A DNA stretch of 64,000 nucleotides. It comes from Pipra filicauda (taxonomy: Eukaryota; Chordata; Aves; Passeriformes; Pipridae). Location of the stretch: positions 195,743 to 259,742 of the forward strand of contig NW_024104422.1 of the NCBI RefSeq assembly GCF_003945595.2, in the 5' to 3' direction. Under the pieces are notes generated by a model. It was not told where the DNA came from and did not search any database. It saw only the letters and a list, made by a program, of their open reading frames with translations. Shown in pieces: positions 12,617-25,170 of the stretch; the stretch's first letter is position 1; each line of letters begins with the position of its first letter. The position numbers and the translations under genes were made by a program.

Positions 12617-14545
12617 TGCAAAAGAGTAAAAGACTTAGGTGGGGAGGAGAAACATCTGTTTTCAAAGTGTAATACCAGAGCTGCAAAGGAGACTACAACA
12701 TCCTTACACTTTCAAGGAGACAATAGGGTCTGAGATGATACTGATATAAGCAATTGCCACGCCCAATTCCTGGAGACTCCATTTGTCGCGTCATTTTGGT
12801 TTTGCTTGTATTCCTACCCTTTTTGGTTTTCTCTGAATTGACAATCATTGAGAGCATATGTGGAATTGGGCAAATAAAGCAGAAAAAGATTTTATCTCTT
12901 AATTTGCAGAATCTACTTTGCATTCAAATACACATAATTTTATTTGATTTAGGAGTGATCTGAGTGAAGCAATTTGGTCCTATAGTTTTTCACGTTGATT
13001 ATGGCTGGCAATGGCTATGGCATGCAAACATACCAGATTCACATATAATAACTGTATCAAACTGAATATATTTTGAGAGAAGGCTGTTTTTTCTCTGAAT
13101 GAGTTATTTTTTTAGAAAGCTGTCCACTGTGTTCCTGTTGCTTCTTTTAATTAATGACATCATTACTACTCCCTAAATAACTAAAAACCAAACAAACATG
13201 CAAACCCCAAAAGAACATAATCACTTTCCGTCTTCCGAAACAAGTTCTTTTGTTTGGTCCTTCCAGGCCATCAAAACTCTTTTTGCCACAGTTTCCTTGG
13301 TGAAACACCCCAAGTACCACCATGATTCAGCTACCAAATAAGTCCCCTTCATGAAAAAAAAAAAAAGCCTGAAACAACTCCTGTCTCTCAGGCCTGACAC
13401 TCCTCAAATGAAGACCTGTAAGGGAAAGTAGTTATCATCATGCTATGTCATAAATCTATAATATTAATATTAAATATTATATTACTATTTCCAGGGAGGC
13501 ACTTATTGGTGAAACACTGACAATAGATATACCTCCTGTGAATTTCAAATTATTTCAGTGACCAGTAACTGAAATAAATATTTAACAGTTTATTGTAGAG
13601 AATAGCATTTAGCACAGATTAATGCTATTGAACAAATTTATCACAAATGAAAACTCTTATGTTAATCTCAGTTAATCCGCAGAGCTGTGAGACACAGAAG
13701 TTGGTGTCAGTACAAGTAACTGAAATCTTTCTTTGATTCTTTGGTGGCTGATATTAATTAATTTGACACATATAGCTGGTAAGTATACACTGAAAAATCA
13801 AATACAGAAATACAGAAAAAAAGTCAAAAGACACTGTCTAAAGATATTTACTAATGTAATTTAAATGTGAGTCATGAAAGAAAACCAAATAAACATAACA
13901 TACACACATTGAATCAATAAAAGGAGTTATTACAATTCTCGAGGGTTTTTTCCTAAATCACTGGTGAGAACATAATAAACCCTCTTTTATTCTTTTGAGA
14001 CCATCATTCATAGAAGTACTCAAAAAGTAACAAATCATTCCCACAGGAAGCACACTCTTGTACATCCTTCTACAAGAATTTTGCATTTTGTTTTCCGTCT
14101 TCATGCAAGACAAAAATGAAGTAAAATTTATTGCTAAATATGATGACAGAAATTTTTCCAAGGTATTTTGAAGACTATTATCCTTTAACTAAGTTTCAGC
14201 CTTTTTGCTGGCACTGGATGTTGTGCTAACATATAACCATCATAATTTCATTTCAAGAAGTAACAATCGCAACACCATATCAAGTAGTGTTGCAGTTGAC
14301 ATGAAGTCTTCTATCAAAACTAGATTTTAAATTGTCTGATCAAAAATACTTTGCCACCAAGGCACTCAATTTTCAATATCTTTTGATAGTATTTGGCAAC
14401 AGTTATACTGGATGGGGGAGATCCCAGTATTTTTATGGCACTTAAACTCTGAATATCAATAATACTTACATTTTTAAGAGTCTGGATTGAACCATATTAT
14501 TTTAAAAGCCTATGTATTTAGAGGCTTTTCTATATGTTAGATTGA
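12617..14545. other. noncoding AT-rich DNA, nothing recognised
   Basis: All frames are closed by frequent stops, with openings of 76 codons at most. It contains AT-rich stretches such as those around 13455-13490 and an A run near 13355-13366. No gene or repeat family is recognised. Confidence 0.65.
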
Positions 14546-14638
14546 CTAAAAATAACTAAAAAAGAAAAAAAAAACTAAAACAAACAAAAAAAACCCAAAC
14601 CAAACAAACAAAAACCCCAAACCAATAACAACAAAATA
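14546..14638. repeat. A/C-rich low-complexity tract
   Basis: About 90 bases composed almost wholly of A with interspersed C, in motifs such as aaacc, caaa and aaccaa. It may be a mutated poly-A tail of an old retroposon or a simple repeat. No element body is recognisable on either side. Confidence 0.75.
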
Positions 14639-16716
14639 ATTCTACATTCCTCCTTGAATCCATAAGTAGAGAGTTTTCTTTATTCATCACTTAAATGATA
14701 AGCAACTTCAGGGGTTTAGTGACTTTAAAGGAGATTTAAAAGCAGGTAGTATAAACAGCTAAACATCCAGACATACAATAGCCCAGGTTAGACACAAAGA
14801 AGGAGCCTGAGTTTCAGAAAAGATATTGATTTTCCAGCTAAGGCCATGACTCAAGCTGCACAGTGGGAATGATTTGTTCTTGGGGTTTGACTATTGCTCA
14901 GACTGCCTTCCTTCAAGTTCCTGCTATGGAACTCACACGGTTACTGATGGACATGGAACATTAGTCCAGAGAGAGCCCTGTTCTGAAACTGTGCGGCAAA
15001 ATATCTGTGTTCTTATTTGGCTGAGGCAAGAGGAGAAAGGCCAAAGTATACATTTTAACAGTGTTTGAATTAATATCTACCAGAAAACCCACAGTGGGGT
15101 TGCTAGGAGGGGAAGCCAAAACCAGAATTTAAAGGGTATAGGCGGGTAAACCAATGAACAGAATTGTTTCCCATTTCCTAAAATATGTAAAGCTGAGGGA
15201 GAGGAAATCAACATAGTAAGATCACAACTAAGAGACTAAAAGTGAGGATATGAATGGTTTGATCTGTGACTGTTCTCTGCAGTGTACCAGTGCTGCTGCC
15301 TCAGAAAAGGCACTGCTTGAGAAGAACACATGGAGAAACAGCCAGCAGGCGTGGATGGTGGCCTCAACTTTTTCATTCAAAACAGCTTAATGGCACGACA
15401 ACTTTGAGAAACACTAGTTTAAACAGCAATCTACTCTCTCTCAAAAAAAAAAAAGATAATGTTTCACCAGCCCAGACAAAAAGTGCCTATTTCTTTGCTC
15501 ACCTGTCATTATGTAGCTTTAAAATAAAAAACAAAACCCCTCCACGGACAAGAAACCACAAAGCAGAATTGCATATTGCGTACACATGTCAGGAAGAGGT
15601 GGCATGACTACCAGATGTTTAGGTCCATCTTAGTAATCAGACACCATGCAGACTTGAATAATAGGTAAAGACCCTTTTTCCCCCACAATGACATCTGCTT
15701 CCTTGAGAGACGACAGATCAGTTCAGCTTTGGGGAAAGTGATTCATTGCTTTATAATGACAAAGTAGAAACCTCACGAGGAACATGCTGCTCTCCCTGTT
15801 CTTTATTTTTCCATGGGTGAAGAACAAAGCGGCATCAATTAATTATTAATTACAAAGACCTTTTTACGTGTACGATGGTAAATTATTGTGCTGTGCTAAC
15901 AATAGCTAATTTGTTTCTGAGCAAGACTTCTGAAATATTTCAGTATTTTTCATCATGTTATATACAAAGATTGAGAGATTAATTGTCCAGATGTTTCCTT
16001 GGGTTTTGTTCTCTCTTTCTCACATAATAAAAATCTTTCAGCACATTTTTTTTCCCAATAAACCCACAGTCCATCTGTTATACTTTGCTGGAGACATAAA
16101 ACAGCACTACATGTGTGTTACAATCATTCTAAAAAGTAAATCTTCACCATTTTCTTTTACAAATAAGGTGAAATATTCCATTTTTATTTGTAAGGTAATG
16201 TCTTGATTTGTTGCTCTTTGCCCTAAAACACTAGCTCTGTTCACTAATGCCTTCACCTTTGCTTCTAATGTCATGGGCTAAAATATTCAAATTCCGAGTC
16301 AGACCATCAAGTATTCCTGTCTCTTTCACAACAGAAAGTCTGGAAAAATACAGCAGAACAAGCCTTTAACAGCCATCTCCTATTTAAATGCAGCACAACT
16401 GCTTTAGAACAGTTTAGATCTAATCTGTCTCAGGCTGTCATGAGTAAAATGAATAATGATAGTGTGCATTTTTATTTCTGTATGCATTAAAAGAAGCATT
16501 TGTTCTGTAAACTGAGCAAGTGAAAACACAGGTTAAAATGTAAGTGTCAAAACCTACTTCCTAGATTACTACTACAAAATGACAGCCCTGAAGTAGAACC
16601 GATAAGGAATTTTTTAGCTGTAGCCACGCAAAATCAGTAGTTTTGGTTTCCAAATGCATTTATGGGAGGTAAAAATTTTAAAGCTGCTATTGACTTATTG
16701 ACTTAGATTTCTGAGA
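14639..16716. other. noncoding DNA with a possible regulatory cluster
   Basis: No coding sequence is recognised; the longest opening is 113 codons at 15266-15607 and includes an A12 run. The stretch 15823-15857 carries a cluster of homeodomain and SOX-type core motifs, entered separately. Confidence 0.6.
15823..15857. promoter_or_regulatory. candidate homeodomain/SOX motif cluster
   Basis: Two TAATTA cores lie at 15840-15845 and 15847-15852. They are flanked by aacaaag at 15823-15829 and tacaaag at 15851-15857, which resemble the core bound by SOX/TCF HMG-box proteins. Clusters like this are typical of vertebrate developmental enhancers, but TAATTA is common in AT-rich DNA. Function is inference only. 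Confidence 0.2.
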
Positions 16717-16732
16717 TTTTTTTTTTTTTTTT
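16717..16732. repeat. T16 homopolymer
   Basis: A run of sixteen T residues, such as an old retroposon tail on the minus strand would leave or simple slippage. No adjoining element body is recognised. Confidence 0.9.
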
Positions 16733-16839
16733 GTATTAGCAACTAAACTATTTCTCATCTCTACTCGTTCAAAGTCCCACACCAAAAAAAACCAATAGGA
16801 GGACATTTAATAGAGTAGTAAGGTTAGACAAATGTGGGT

Positions 16840-17790
16840 AGAGCCCTTCCCAAATCTTCGTTCGCGAAGTCTAGCCTTGAAGGTTAGACCATGTCAAGAA
16901 AACCTACATCAACAGGTGTGTTGTGGTCAAAATTTTCACAGATTTGAAGGAAAACTTTGTGTAACAACAACATTCTGACTAAGCAGATGAGACTAGAAGT
17001 GGGGTCTAATATTTGTTGGAAGATTTCAGTCTTGAAGATTCCCCAGGTGTCAAACATGTTCAGCTCAAGGCTAAGTCAAAACCTGTAAGTTTGCAAGAGC
17101 ACTGATGCATCTTTCTCAGAGGGCATTTTGGGTTTTCCTTAAGTCTTTCCTCAAGGATCGAAACTCTTTGTGAAGCCACGTCCTGGATGAAGCGGCACCG
17201 TGAAGAAAGCTGGCTTGATGCAGCACCAGTGGTCCCTGGCTGAACAGTCTTCACTGGAAGCCAAGTACAAGGTCTGATAAACTTACTGTTTTGGCTTCAA
17301 TTGACCTTGAATCTCTCTGAAAGTCACCTGCAAAGGTGTGGAGCAGTGGGGAGGACCACATCAGGAGACTCATGAAAGGGGGTGACGCAAGATAGGGATG
17401 TGCTTGAATGAATGTTGCACCGCATCCATTTTTTGGGCCCCCCCAGGGAAAACTTTGATAAACTTAAATGAGTTTGGCAGAAGACCTCTTTGGTGGGAGA
17501 GGGGAGGGGAAGATGTCATTTGAGAAGAATCTGAGAGAATAAACCTCCTGGCCAAAGTCCTTAAGTCTTTACCAGAAGTGGATGCTTAGAACCTAATTTC
17601 TTCAAGAAAAACCTGACCAAAAGGTGTGGGGGAGGCTCTGTTGTGACCAAAGGGAGGTGTGAGTACCAGTAGCTGGCAGAGGCACAGTGTTGGGGAAATG
17701 AGAAAAGCCAGCCACCCCTTCCCACACATGAGGAATATGGTACTTTCCCTAAAATAACAAGCCATGCACATCTTAGTAAAACAAACCACC
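16840..17790. other. GC-richer island of unknown origin
   Basis: This kilobase differs from its AT-rich neighbours in base composition and contains several CpG dinucleotides, scarce elsewhere. It starts near a perfect 5-bp stem with a ttcg loop at 16856-16869. The 10-base word aaggttagac occurs at 16820-16829 and again at 16880-16889. On the minus strand, partly open frames occur at 17795-17586, 17555-17370 and 17254-17060, the first two in the same phase. A minus-strand stretch near 17326-17276 has an AG acceptor-like and a GTAAGT donor-like boundary. Possible readings are a decayed endogenous retroelement, a noncoding exon region or a retropseudogene. None is demonstrated, and no retroviral motif or LTR pair was found. 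Confidence 0.25.
16856..16869. repeat. short inverted repeat with ttcg loop
   Basis: cttcg pairs with cgaag across the tetraloop ttcg. As RNA this would be the unusually stable UUCG tetraloop hairpin. The stem is only 5 bp and the flanking bases do not extend it. Confidence 0.7.
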
Positions 17791-19643
17791 TGCATTAATT
17801 AGCAAACAAATAACAAATGACAATTTGTTTACATGTTTACATAAACACTATTTCAGGTGTGCAAAAATGATCATAAAAATATAATTAAATATCAAAAAGT
17901 ACTTCAAAGGGTAGGCAATTTGTATTTTTAGCATAATTAAATTTTATCATAATCATAATTACAGGTTTAAGAAATTAGCTTATACCTCAACTTACAAAAC
18001 CACATCTCATTCAAAAATGTTCATCCCAGCATCAGTTGTATCCTTTGAGAACACAGGTGCTCTTCTCGACCAAGTTATGAAACTGATTTTTTTCACATTT
18101 CAAGATACACAAATGGTGATATTGTAGTCATTAAGTAGTATCCTGGTTTTTTTAAGATACCTCCCTTGCTAGATTATTACTGCCACTGTTCTGCCCTAAC
18201 GCCAGCTGGTTTCAGTCTCTGTCCTCAACACAATGACAAAAATGTGCTTTCAGATATCAAGGAATACCTGAAATTACTTAAATATAGACAGAATTTAACT
18301 CATGATTACCAGTTACAAATGATTTTAACAACCATCTCTAAGAAGCCACTGTTTTAAGTAAAATGTGATTTAGTTCAATCAAGCAGAACAGTCAAATCCA
18401 TAGCTGTTCTTGTCAGAGATGAAACACAGAGGTGTTATACTGGCTCCTTGGTTTTCCAGCTGTTGGCTGAAGAAACTTGGAGTCTATAGACTATTTATAA
18501 AAGGCTAGGAAATGTCATGAAGGAAAGCAAATTCATTTCTGCTGTGCTTATTTGTGAAATTTCTAAAGAGGTTTGCATAGCCACTTGAAAATATTTAAGA
18601 TACATAAATAAAAAGATGTTGAAAAACCACTACTCCTGTCATCATTTTTTGGAAATCTGGCGGTAACCAGCTCCTGGAAAGTGAGAACACTTTCAGAAAG
18701 GCATTTTTTTTTCCTGGAAAGGTATGGGAGGAGCATAAGGAACAAGGCAGGAGAAGAGATTAAAAAGTTTGCTTCCTCCTTGCAAGCACAGAGTTCTTCC
18801 TTTTGTTCTTAGACATTGGAAACGAAGAAAGGGTGAGAAAACGAGAAAGAAAGATGTAGCTGGGTCAGAGACTGATTCTGCTTCTCTTGGACTTTGGACT
18901 CTGCCCTTTGGATTTATCACGAAGTGTTTTAAAAAGCAATGTAAGCATATTGTATCAACTCAAGACAACACCACAATGCAAACACTGCAACTCGATAGTG
19001 GGATGCCAGACTGACCACGGCTGCTTTGTGGCTCTTGGCATTTTTAATCAACACCACCAGTTCTCATTTTCTTCAAGGCTGAATACTACTGCACATTCAG
19101 ACACTAACAAAAAAACCAAAACAAGCCCACCAACCTAACAAAAAAAACTTCAACGAAAACCATCACAAAAACCTGGCCCAAAAGTTCCAGTGAGTTATGC
19201 AATTTTTGTAAAGTAATAAAGACTATCATTCACATCTCTTATCACCGTAAGCTAGTTATCATCTCAGCCAGCATGTACTGAAATCAAGAGGAAAGAAGAC
19301 AGAAAGAAAGAAAAGTATTTTTCTGATAAAGGCATTCAAAATGACAGTCATCTGCTAATGTCTCTACTGCCACCAGTTTCTAAGTTAGCACAGATATCTG
19401 CATTTATATATACTGACACCAGTTTAATCTTTTTATATTATTGTGGAAATAACACTATATAAATGTTTACAAAAAAAATAAGAAAAAAGGTGACTGCAAG
19501 CTTGATAGAAGCCTTTCTTCATTTTGGACTTCTAAACTTGATTACCTCTGTAATCTTACCCTGGCTTTTGGTGTCTCTGAAGGGAAGTTGTAACATTAGC
19601 TTTTTAATAATACTTAACAAACATGTAGCAACATCTATTATAA
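17791..19643. other. noncoding DNA, one A/C-rich tract
   Basis: No gene is recognised. The part from 17800 to 18000 is strongly AT-rich. An A/C-rich low-complexity segment lies at about 19108-19150, similar in style to the one at 14.6 kb. Confidence 0.6.
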
Positions 19644-19712
19644 ATGGTGGGTACCATATGCAGAGCTGGGTGGAGTCATTCTTTACAACAGCTCACCATA
19701 TGGTACCCCTAT
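19644..19712. repeat. 69-base imperfect hairpin, possible small-RNA precursor
   Basis: A 12-base arm at 19649-19660 (gggtaccatatg) is perfectly complementary to 19697-19708. After a 2-by-2 mismatch, the 6-base arm 19663-19668 pairs with 19689-19694. The base of the stem extends by about four pairs (19644-19647 with 19709-19712, one G-T wobble) if T19648 bulges out. The loop is the 20 bases 19669-19688. The arms are about 22 bases long, as in a short pre-miRNA, though the stem is shorter than in most known precursors. It could instead be the inverted arms of a small DNA transposon remnant or a chance structure. No expression evidence is available here. Confidence 0.55.
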
Positions 19713-21667
19713 GAATGTGGCCCTGACAAAAGTGATCTATTGAACCTGACTTTGCTGCTGTAGTGTTAAATTACTTTCCTTCTTCTTCCCCCATTCACTT
19801 GCACCAGTAGTAAAGTTGATTCACCTGCCTATTTCCCGCTGCAGGACCATGTTCTCCAGCTGCTTCAATCACCAGGATTTAATAGACTCTGTTACATTAT
19901 TCTACTTGCATTTGGGTTGCAGAGTGCGAGCAGAGGAAGGAACAAAATACATGGGTTAATGTTTAAAGGATCAAACTAAAGTAGCGAATCCCATGCCCTT
20001 CTCTCAGCTGCCACTACTCTAAAGAGGCTACAAAACTTTTACCTGACTAAAGTTTGCTGGGTCAGAGCAAGCGATTAGAATTCAGTCACCACTACATTTC
20101 TCCTTTTCCTTTTGTGTGTGCAGAGCATCTGATTTCACCAAGGAAGCACAGTAAGGTGCTGCATCTGGCCTAAGATCATTGAGAGTGAACAGAGGAAGAA
20201 ACAAACGACCTCTCTGTATATGATCTATCTGTAAAGCAGGTAACCTGCTCCCCTTAGCTGGAGCTACACACTAGCACATGAAAACCACCTGTTTCATGGG
20301 CAGTGTCTCTAATAAAGGCTCAATTCCTGTCTTCTGTCCTCCATATTCTCCTCTATGTCGTAACAATTTCTTACCTTTCGGGGCTTTCTGTCAGCCAAGA
20401 GACACTACCACTGTGGATGATCCTGACCTAGATCAGGATGGTCCCCCTTCTTGGAGACCATATGCCTGTATAGAATCAACTGGCTGGCTTCTATTGAACA
20501 GACTCTTTAATAGCCACATTTTGCTTTTGGCTCAGTAGGGGCCTTTAACTTCAAGGTCCCTTGTTCCTGTCAGTTTTGGTTGAAAATTATCATGGGTTCA
20601 AAACTTCGAAGAAAAAATACTAACAAACAAAAAACCAGTGATTTAACCTAAGACTTAATGCCCTAGGAAAACAGGCTAAAAGATAATTATATTAATAGTA
20701 ACCCTGGATATTTTACTAAGGTGTGTGTGTTCTTTTCTCTAAATGATTTTTCTGCTAGCTTTCATAAACAAAGTTACAGAAAATGTTTCATTTTAATATA
20801 TACACAAATAACTCCCTTGGTAGCAGATTTATTAATACTTTTATTAAGAAATCTCTTAGAAAGCAAAAGAAAATTTATCAGATTAACGCCTCTTTTAAAC
20901 TATGAGAAAAAGTTTAAACTATAAAGAGATAAAAATGTTCAGGGATCCAGGTATCTCAATTCGTTAACATTAATAATAAAAGTAACAAAGTGATACATAA
21001 CAGCTGTATCATTGCTGTTCCCAGCACTCTTTTTTCCCTCTACCCATTAAGTCATACCATGTTCCATCTTAGGTCCTGTACTTTTAAACATTGAAGTAGT
21101 GTATAATTTTATCTACCTGAGAGGTTCCAATGAAATCAGTGAAGCCATTCACAGGAGCAAATCCATGTATGTGCTTGGGTATCTGCCAAATCAGGGGCTT
21201 AGACAACAAGCATTTTATGGCAGCAACCTTGTGCTATTTATTTGGACTGCTCAGCCACTAACATACTTCAGGACACTGCAAGATGTTAATCAGAACATAT
21301 ATTAAAAGATACTGGGAACCAGTGTCTGGATCACCAGGAAATTTCCATTAACTAAAGTATAAATATAAGAGTTTTAGAACCATCACATCAGTCACACTAC
21401 TTATGTGCCAGAACCCTTCCTCTGGTGCCTGCCCAGTTTGCATGGCTAATCGTTTCTGGGCTGAGATAATCTCAATTCTTTGTGCAATATCAGTCATTAA
21501 ACAACATCAGCAAGAATGATTAGTATGTATTATTGGAAGGTTATTCTGTACATACAAACTTCTTGTTAACAATTCAATGTGTATTCAGTATATGTGCCAA
21601 TGATGTATGATCATTCCCATGGGTTTTAGGTTCAGGGCAAAAGAAATTTTCACATCAGGGAAGGTTT
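19713..21667. other. noncoding DNA, nothing recognised
   Basis: Stops are dense in all frames; the longest opening is 86 codons at 20278-20538, with no family resemblance. No repeat element is recognised until the CR1 fragment that follows. Confidence 0.65.
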
Positions 21668-21816
21668 CATAGATCATAGACTGGCCTGGGTTGGAAGGGA
21701 CCTCAAAGCTCGTATCATTCCAACCCGCTTCCTTGGGCAGGGACACCTTCCAATAGACCAGGTTGCTCTGAGCCCCATCCAGTCTGGCCTTAAACACTTC
21801 CAGGGATGGGGCATTG
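21668..21816 (-). mobile_element. CR1 LINE 3' end fragment
   Basis: This is the 3' end of a chicken-repeat-1 type non-LTR retrotransposon, inserted on the minus strand. In plus orientation it opens with tcatagatcatag, the reverse complement of the degenerate CR1 octamer tail. It continues through ggttggaagggacctc, gggcagggacacctt and ccagggatgggg, all hallmark phrases of avian CR1. On the minus strand it reads FKARLDGAQSNLV, the usual CR1 ORF2 C-terminal sequence. The copy is severely 5' truncated to about 150 bases, as most CR1 insertions are, and has no coding capacity. Confidence 0.92.
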
Positions 21817-21851
21817 TTTAATACAATGAGCTCTTGCCTAGTATGCAGACT

Positions 21852-21866
21852 TATATATATATATAT
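21852..21866. repeat. (TA)n microsatellite
   Basis: A short alternating TA run lies about 35 bases beyond the CR1 fragment and leads directly into the 31-bp duplication. Confidence 0.85.
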
Positions 21867-21921
21867 TTATAGTGAATTAAAAAAAAGAATATATATATTA
21901 TAGTGAATTTAAAAAAAGAAT
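21867..21921. repeat. 31-bp tandem duplication
   Basis: The word ttatagtgaatt followed by an A run and gaat occurs at 21867 and again at 21898, a period of 31 bases, with one or two differences. It is AT-rich and probably arose by slippage beside the TA microsatellite. Confidence 0.8.
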
Positions 21922-24900
21922 AGTAGTAAGATCTTTTCTCTTACAGATAAAATATTTTCAGATGAAAACACCTTGTGAGTATATATATAAGTCACAAGGA
22001 GTTATCAGATATGATAGATAGGCTGCCTGCTGAATTCAATCACTTGGTTGCCACTGAACTCCATGGAGCAAGATATCACAAAAAAAAAAAGTAGTAATGC
22101 AGCATGCTTAACTTTGCTCTGTATCTTAAAAAGGAAAAGAACAAGAAGAAACACAATCAACAGCAGATAAAAAAAAAGGAAATGATTCCTACTGTCTGAG
22201 CAATGTAACAATGCAGGCACATGGATGAGAGAACAAAATACACCATATACAGAAGACAGCGAAGCTGACTTGAAACTGTGATCTCTAAGTTCCTGCCCCA
22301 GTATAAGAGGACGTCGAAGCGTTTACATTTGTGGGGGGGCAAAGTGATACAACAAAACACATCAGGAATGCTGGAAACTATCTGGCAAAGGATCCCTTTT
22401 GCTGAACCAACAGAAGTGACAGTGGGAATTTTTGCCAGTTAAATTCTGCCATGTGGATGCAGATGAAGTCTCACACTAGAAATGAAGACAGGGCATGCAT
22501 GGGAAACAGAGAGGCTGCTGATGAGGGAATAAAAGTGCTGAGCCACTGCTGTTTTAGCTGGAGCACTGACAGCAGAATTGTCCCTGGGAAGTTTGGCTGC
22601 TGTTTTTGCTATCTTCATTCTGAGCAAACAGGAACTGAGTATATTGTATATTCAGGATAATAGCTACATGATCCATGTAGGATGAATGATGCACTACAGA
22701 CACTGTATTGATTCCTCTTTTCACATGAGTAAAAAGGGCAATGAGAGAAGTGCTATATGAGTGTTCACATATATTAATTGCCTTTCCTATTCTCTGCTGG
22801 CAGCACACAATGTGACTACTCAATTTATGCCAGTGTGCTGCACTTCTGTAGGGCGCATACACAGAATACAATGACAATGAAAACTATTAGGGATGCTTCC
22901 ATTGCATACAGGAGATTTACTCAGGTCCCTTCAACATTCTGTGCTTTGTTAATACAATTACCCAGAATTGGCAAGAAAGGTCATATGAACAGGTTATTGA
23001 AATTATTTTGGGCTTTTTCATGCTACAGTGGTATGTTCAGAGAATCACCAACACCTTTCTTACTGCAGCAGGCTTGTTGCATGACTAAACTCAAAGGGGG
23101 CTTTTTATCTTACGTTGAACAAGAATTTTAGTTTTTCTTTTGCCCAGCTTTAATGAAGATGTTATGGATAAAAGAAAACAAAAGAGAAAATGGGCACTGC
23201 TTTAAAGAATCCCGTAGAAAGTACAAGCACACATTAATATGTGCCCAGTAATAGTATAGCTGTTTACAGCATCCATGTGCCTGTTGCTGATCCATCTTAT
23301 TAGACGGGAATGCATCAAAAGCACTCAACACTGGTTTGATGCAGCACACAGCTTAAGCTAGAATTTCTTGGCAAAAGAGAGAGGACCTCCACATAGCACC
23401 TACTTCATTATCTTCTATCTTGCCTAATCTGAAAATGAACAATTTTCTTTCCGGTCTCGTTTCTTTCCACTTCTAGAAATGTGGTAAAATTGAGTCATGC
23501 AGATGAAACAAAAGGATTACTCTCAAGCATACTGCACCTTAGAAATCTGTCATTAAAATTAAAATGGATTGACAGATTCCCTCAGCCAGACTTTGAGGAC
23601 ACACCTAGTATCCTCTTAGCCAGATGGGAAGCATAACCAAAATTGCAATTCAGCGACAAAGACTCACACATTTGTCACCCTAGTGGGAATAGCAGCTGCA
23701 CTTCTATTGGTCCCAGATTTCTCCTCTCCTCAAAGAAGGTAAGTTAGAATGGACAAGAAGGAATAACTATATTTCACTAGTCCAGGGTCCAGGTGAAGTC
23801 TTGAGCCCCAATTGTGAGACTTGCTCAATCCCCCAGTTACTTTGCACAGGTCTTTTCTGTGAGATCATGTTGCAAATTCTGCTGTGATCTACCAACGAGC
23901 CAACTCTGCCCCAGAGGATTACAAAAACAGGAGAGAAGCTGTGTTACTGCACATGAACCCGCGATATTCAAATATGTACCAGGGCCTAGCAAGGAAAGTC
24001 CTGTCCACTGCCTGCCATGTGTCCTTTGTTACATCATTTGCATGTGGAGAGTTGCACAGTAGCTTACAGAGATCTATGACTTTAAGCCCTGAGATCTTCC
24101 TTGAAGTTTCTGAGGAGTTAAACTGGCCATGCCACTCTGTACCAGAGTTCTGGCAAAGGGCAAGGGAATTTGAATAAGCTGCGAGATTCAGATCTAACAC
24201 AGCAGAATACCCAATATCAAAAGTATATTCACAATAGTTCCCTTGGAGCAGCAATGAAGAACATTTATTTAAGGCCAATGAATCTGTACAATCCATCAGT
24301 CTGTGGAATTCTGTCTCTCTCCAAAAGAACTATTACACTTTGTCTCTCCAGTACACTTATTGCAGCCCATTGCATTTGCTGCACATAACAAATTGTTGCT
24401 GCCTGAGATGAACTGACTCATTTTTTTTCAAACTTGTATGGCACAGGTTTGGAAGGAGTAGAGTATTCAAGGATTTTATGCAACCAAATCAGCACCTAAA
24501 GTAAATCTATTGAAAGAACTACCCTAAATGAATCAAGGCCTAAACTGGACTATAAGAATCCAAAGGTACAGGGTGATGTTCAGCACAAGATTTTAAACAC
24601 TCTGAAACACCTAAAAAATCCCCCCAAACTTTAGCATGTCTGCTACACAATATTCTTTCCCTTGTAGATGACTATAAACTAGAAGGAGGGAAAAAGACTA
24701 ATTTGGATTGGATTTGATTAATATCACTCTCAGCTTGATGCCTGTAACTGATTCCTACCTGCTGTTTTTAAAATGGAGCTTGATGACATGCAGCCAGCTA
24801 AAGAGCGTGCATGACAGCATTTTTGGCTCAATAAGAAAACTAGCTGTACAGAAGAAAATAGAAAAAAAACCCACAAGTAGTTTTCAACTGGATCACAGCA

Positions 24901-25146
24901 CATCAGTTTTAGAATAGGACTAAGGAAGAGAAAAGATGCTGAGCTAAAAGCTGATGAATCTGCTCCTTACAGGAACCACGCTTTTGGTTTCACATCAATC
25001 CCTTTGGATCTGCACTATCAGTATGTTTTCTAAAGCCTTTCCATTGACATAAACACAACAGCAGATGACATGGGATTAAACAGAATCATGTTTTAAATAG
25101 AGAGGAGAAACCTTAGTGAGAAAAGATACTAAAGCATGGATTAAAG

Positions 25147-25170
25147 AATAAATAAATAAATAAAAATAAA
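25147..25170. repeat. (AATA)n microsatellite
   Basis: About six units of aata/aaat with one slipped A. No adjoining retroposon body is seen. Confidence 0.9.

Noticed and set aside
16840..17790. Endogenous retrovirus or paired LTRs
   Set aside because: No primer-binding site, polypurine tract, LTR pair or retroviral protein motif could be seen; kept only as an unexplained island.
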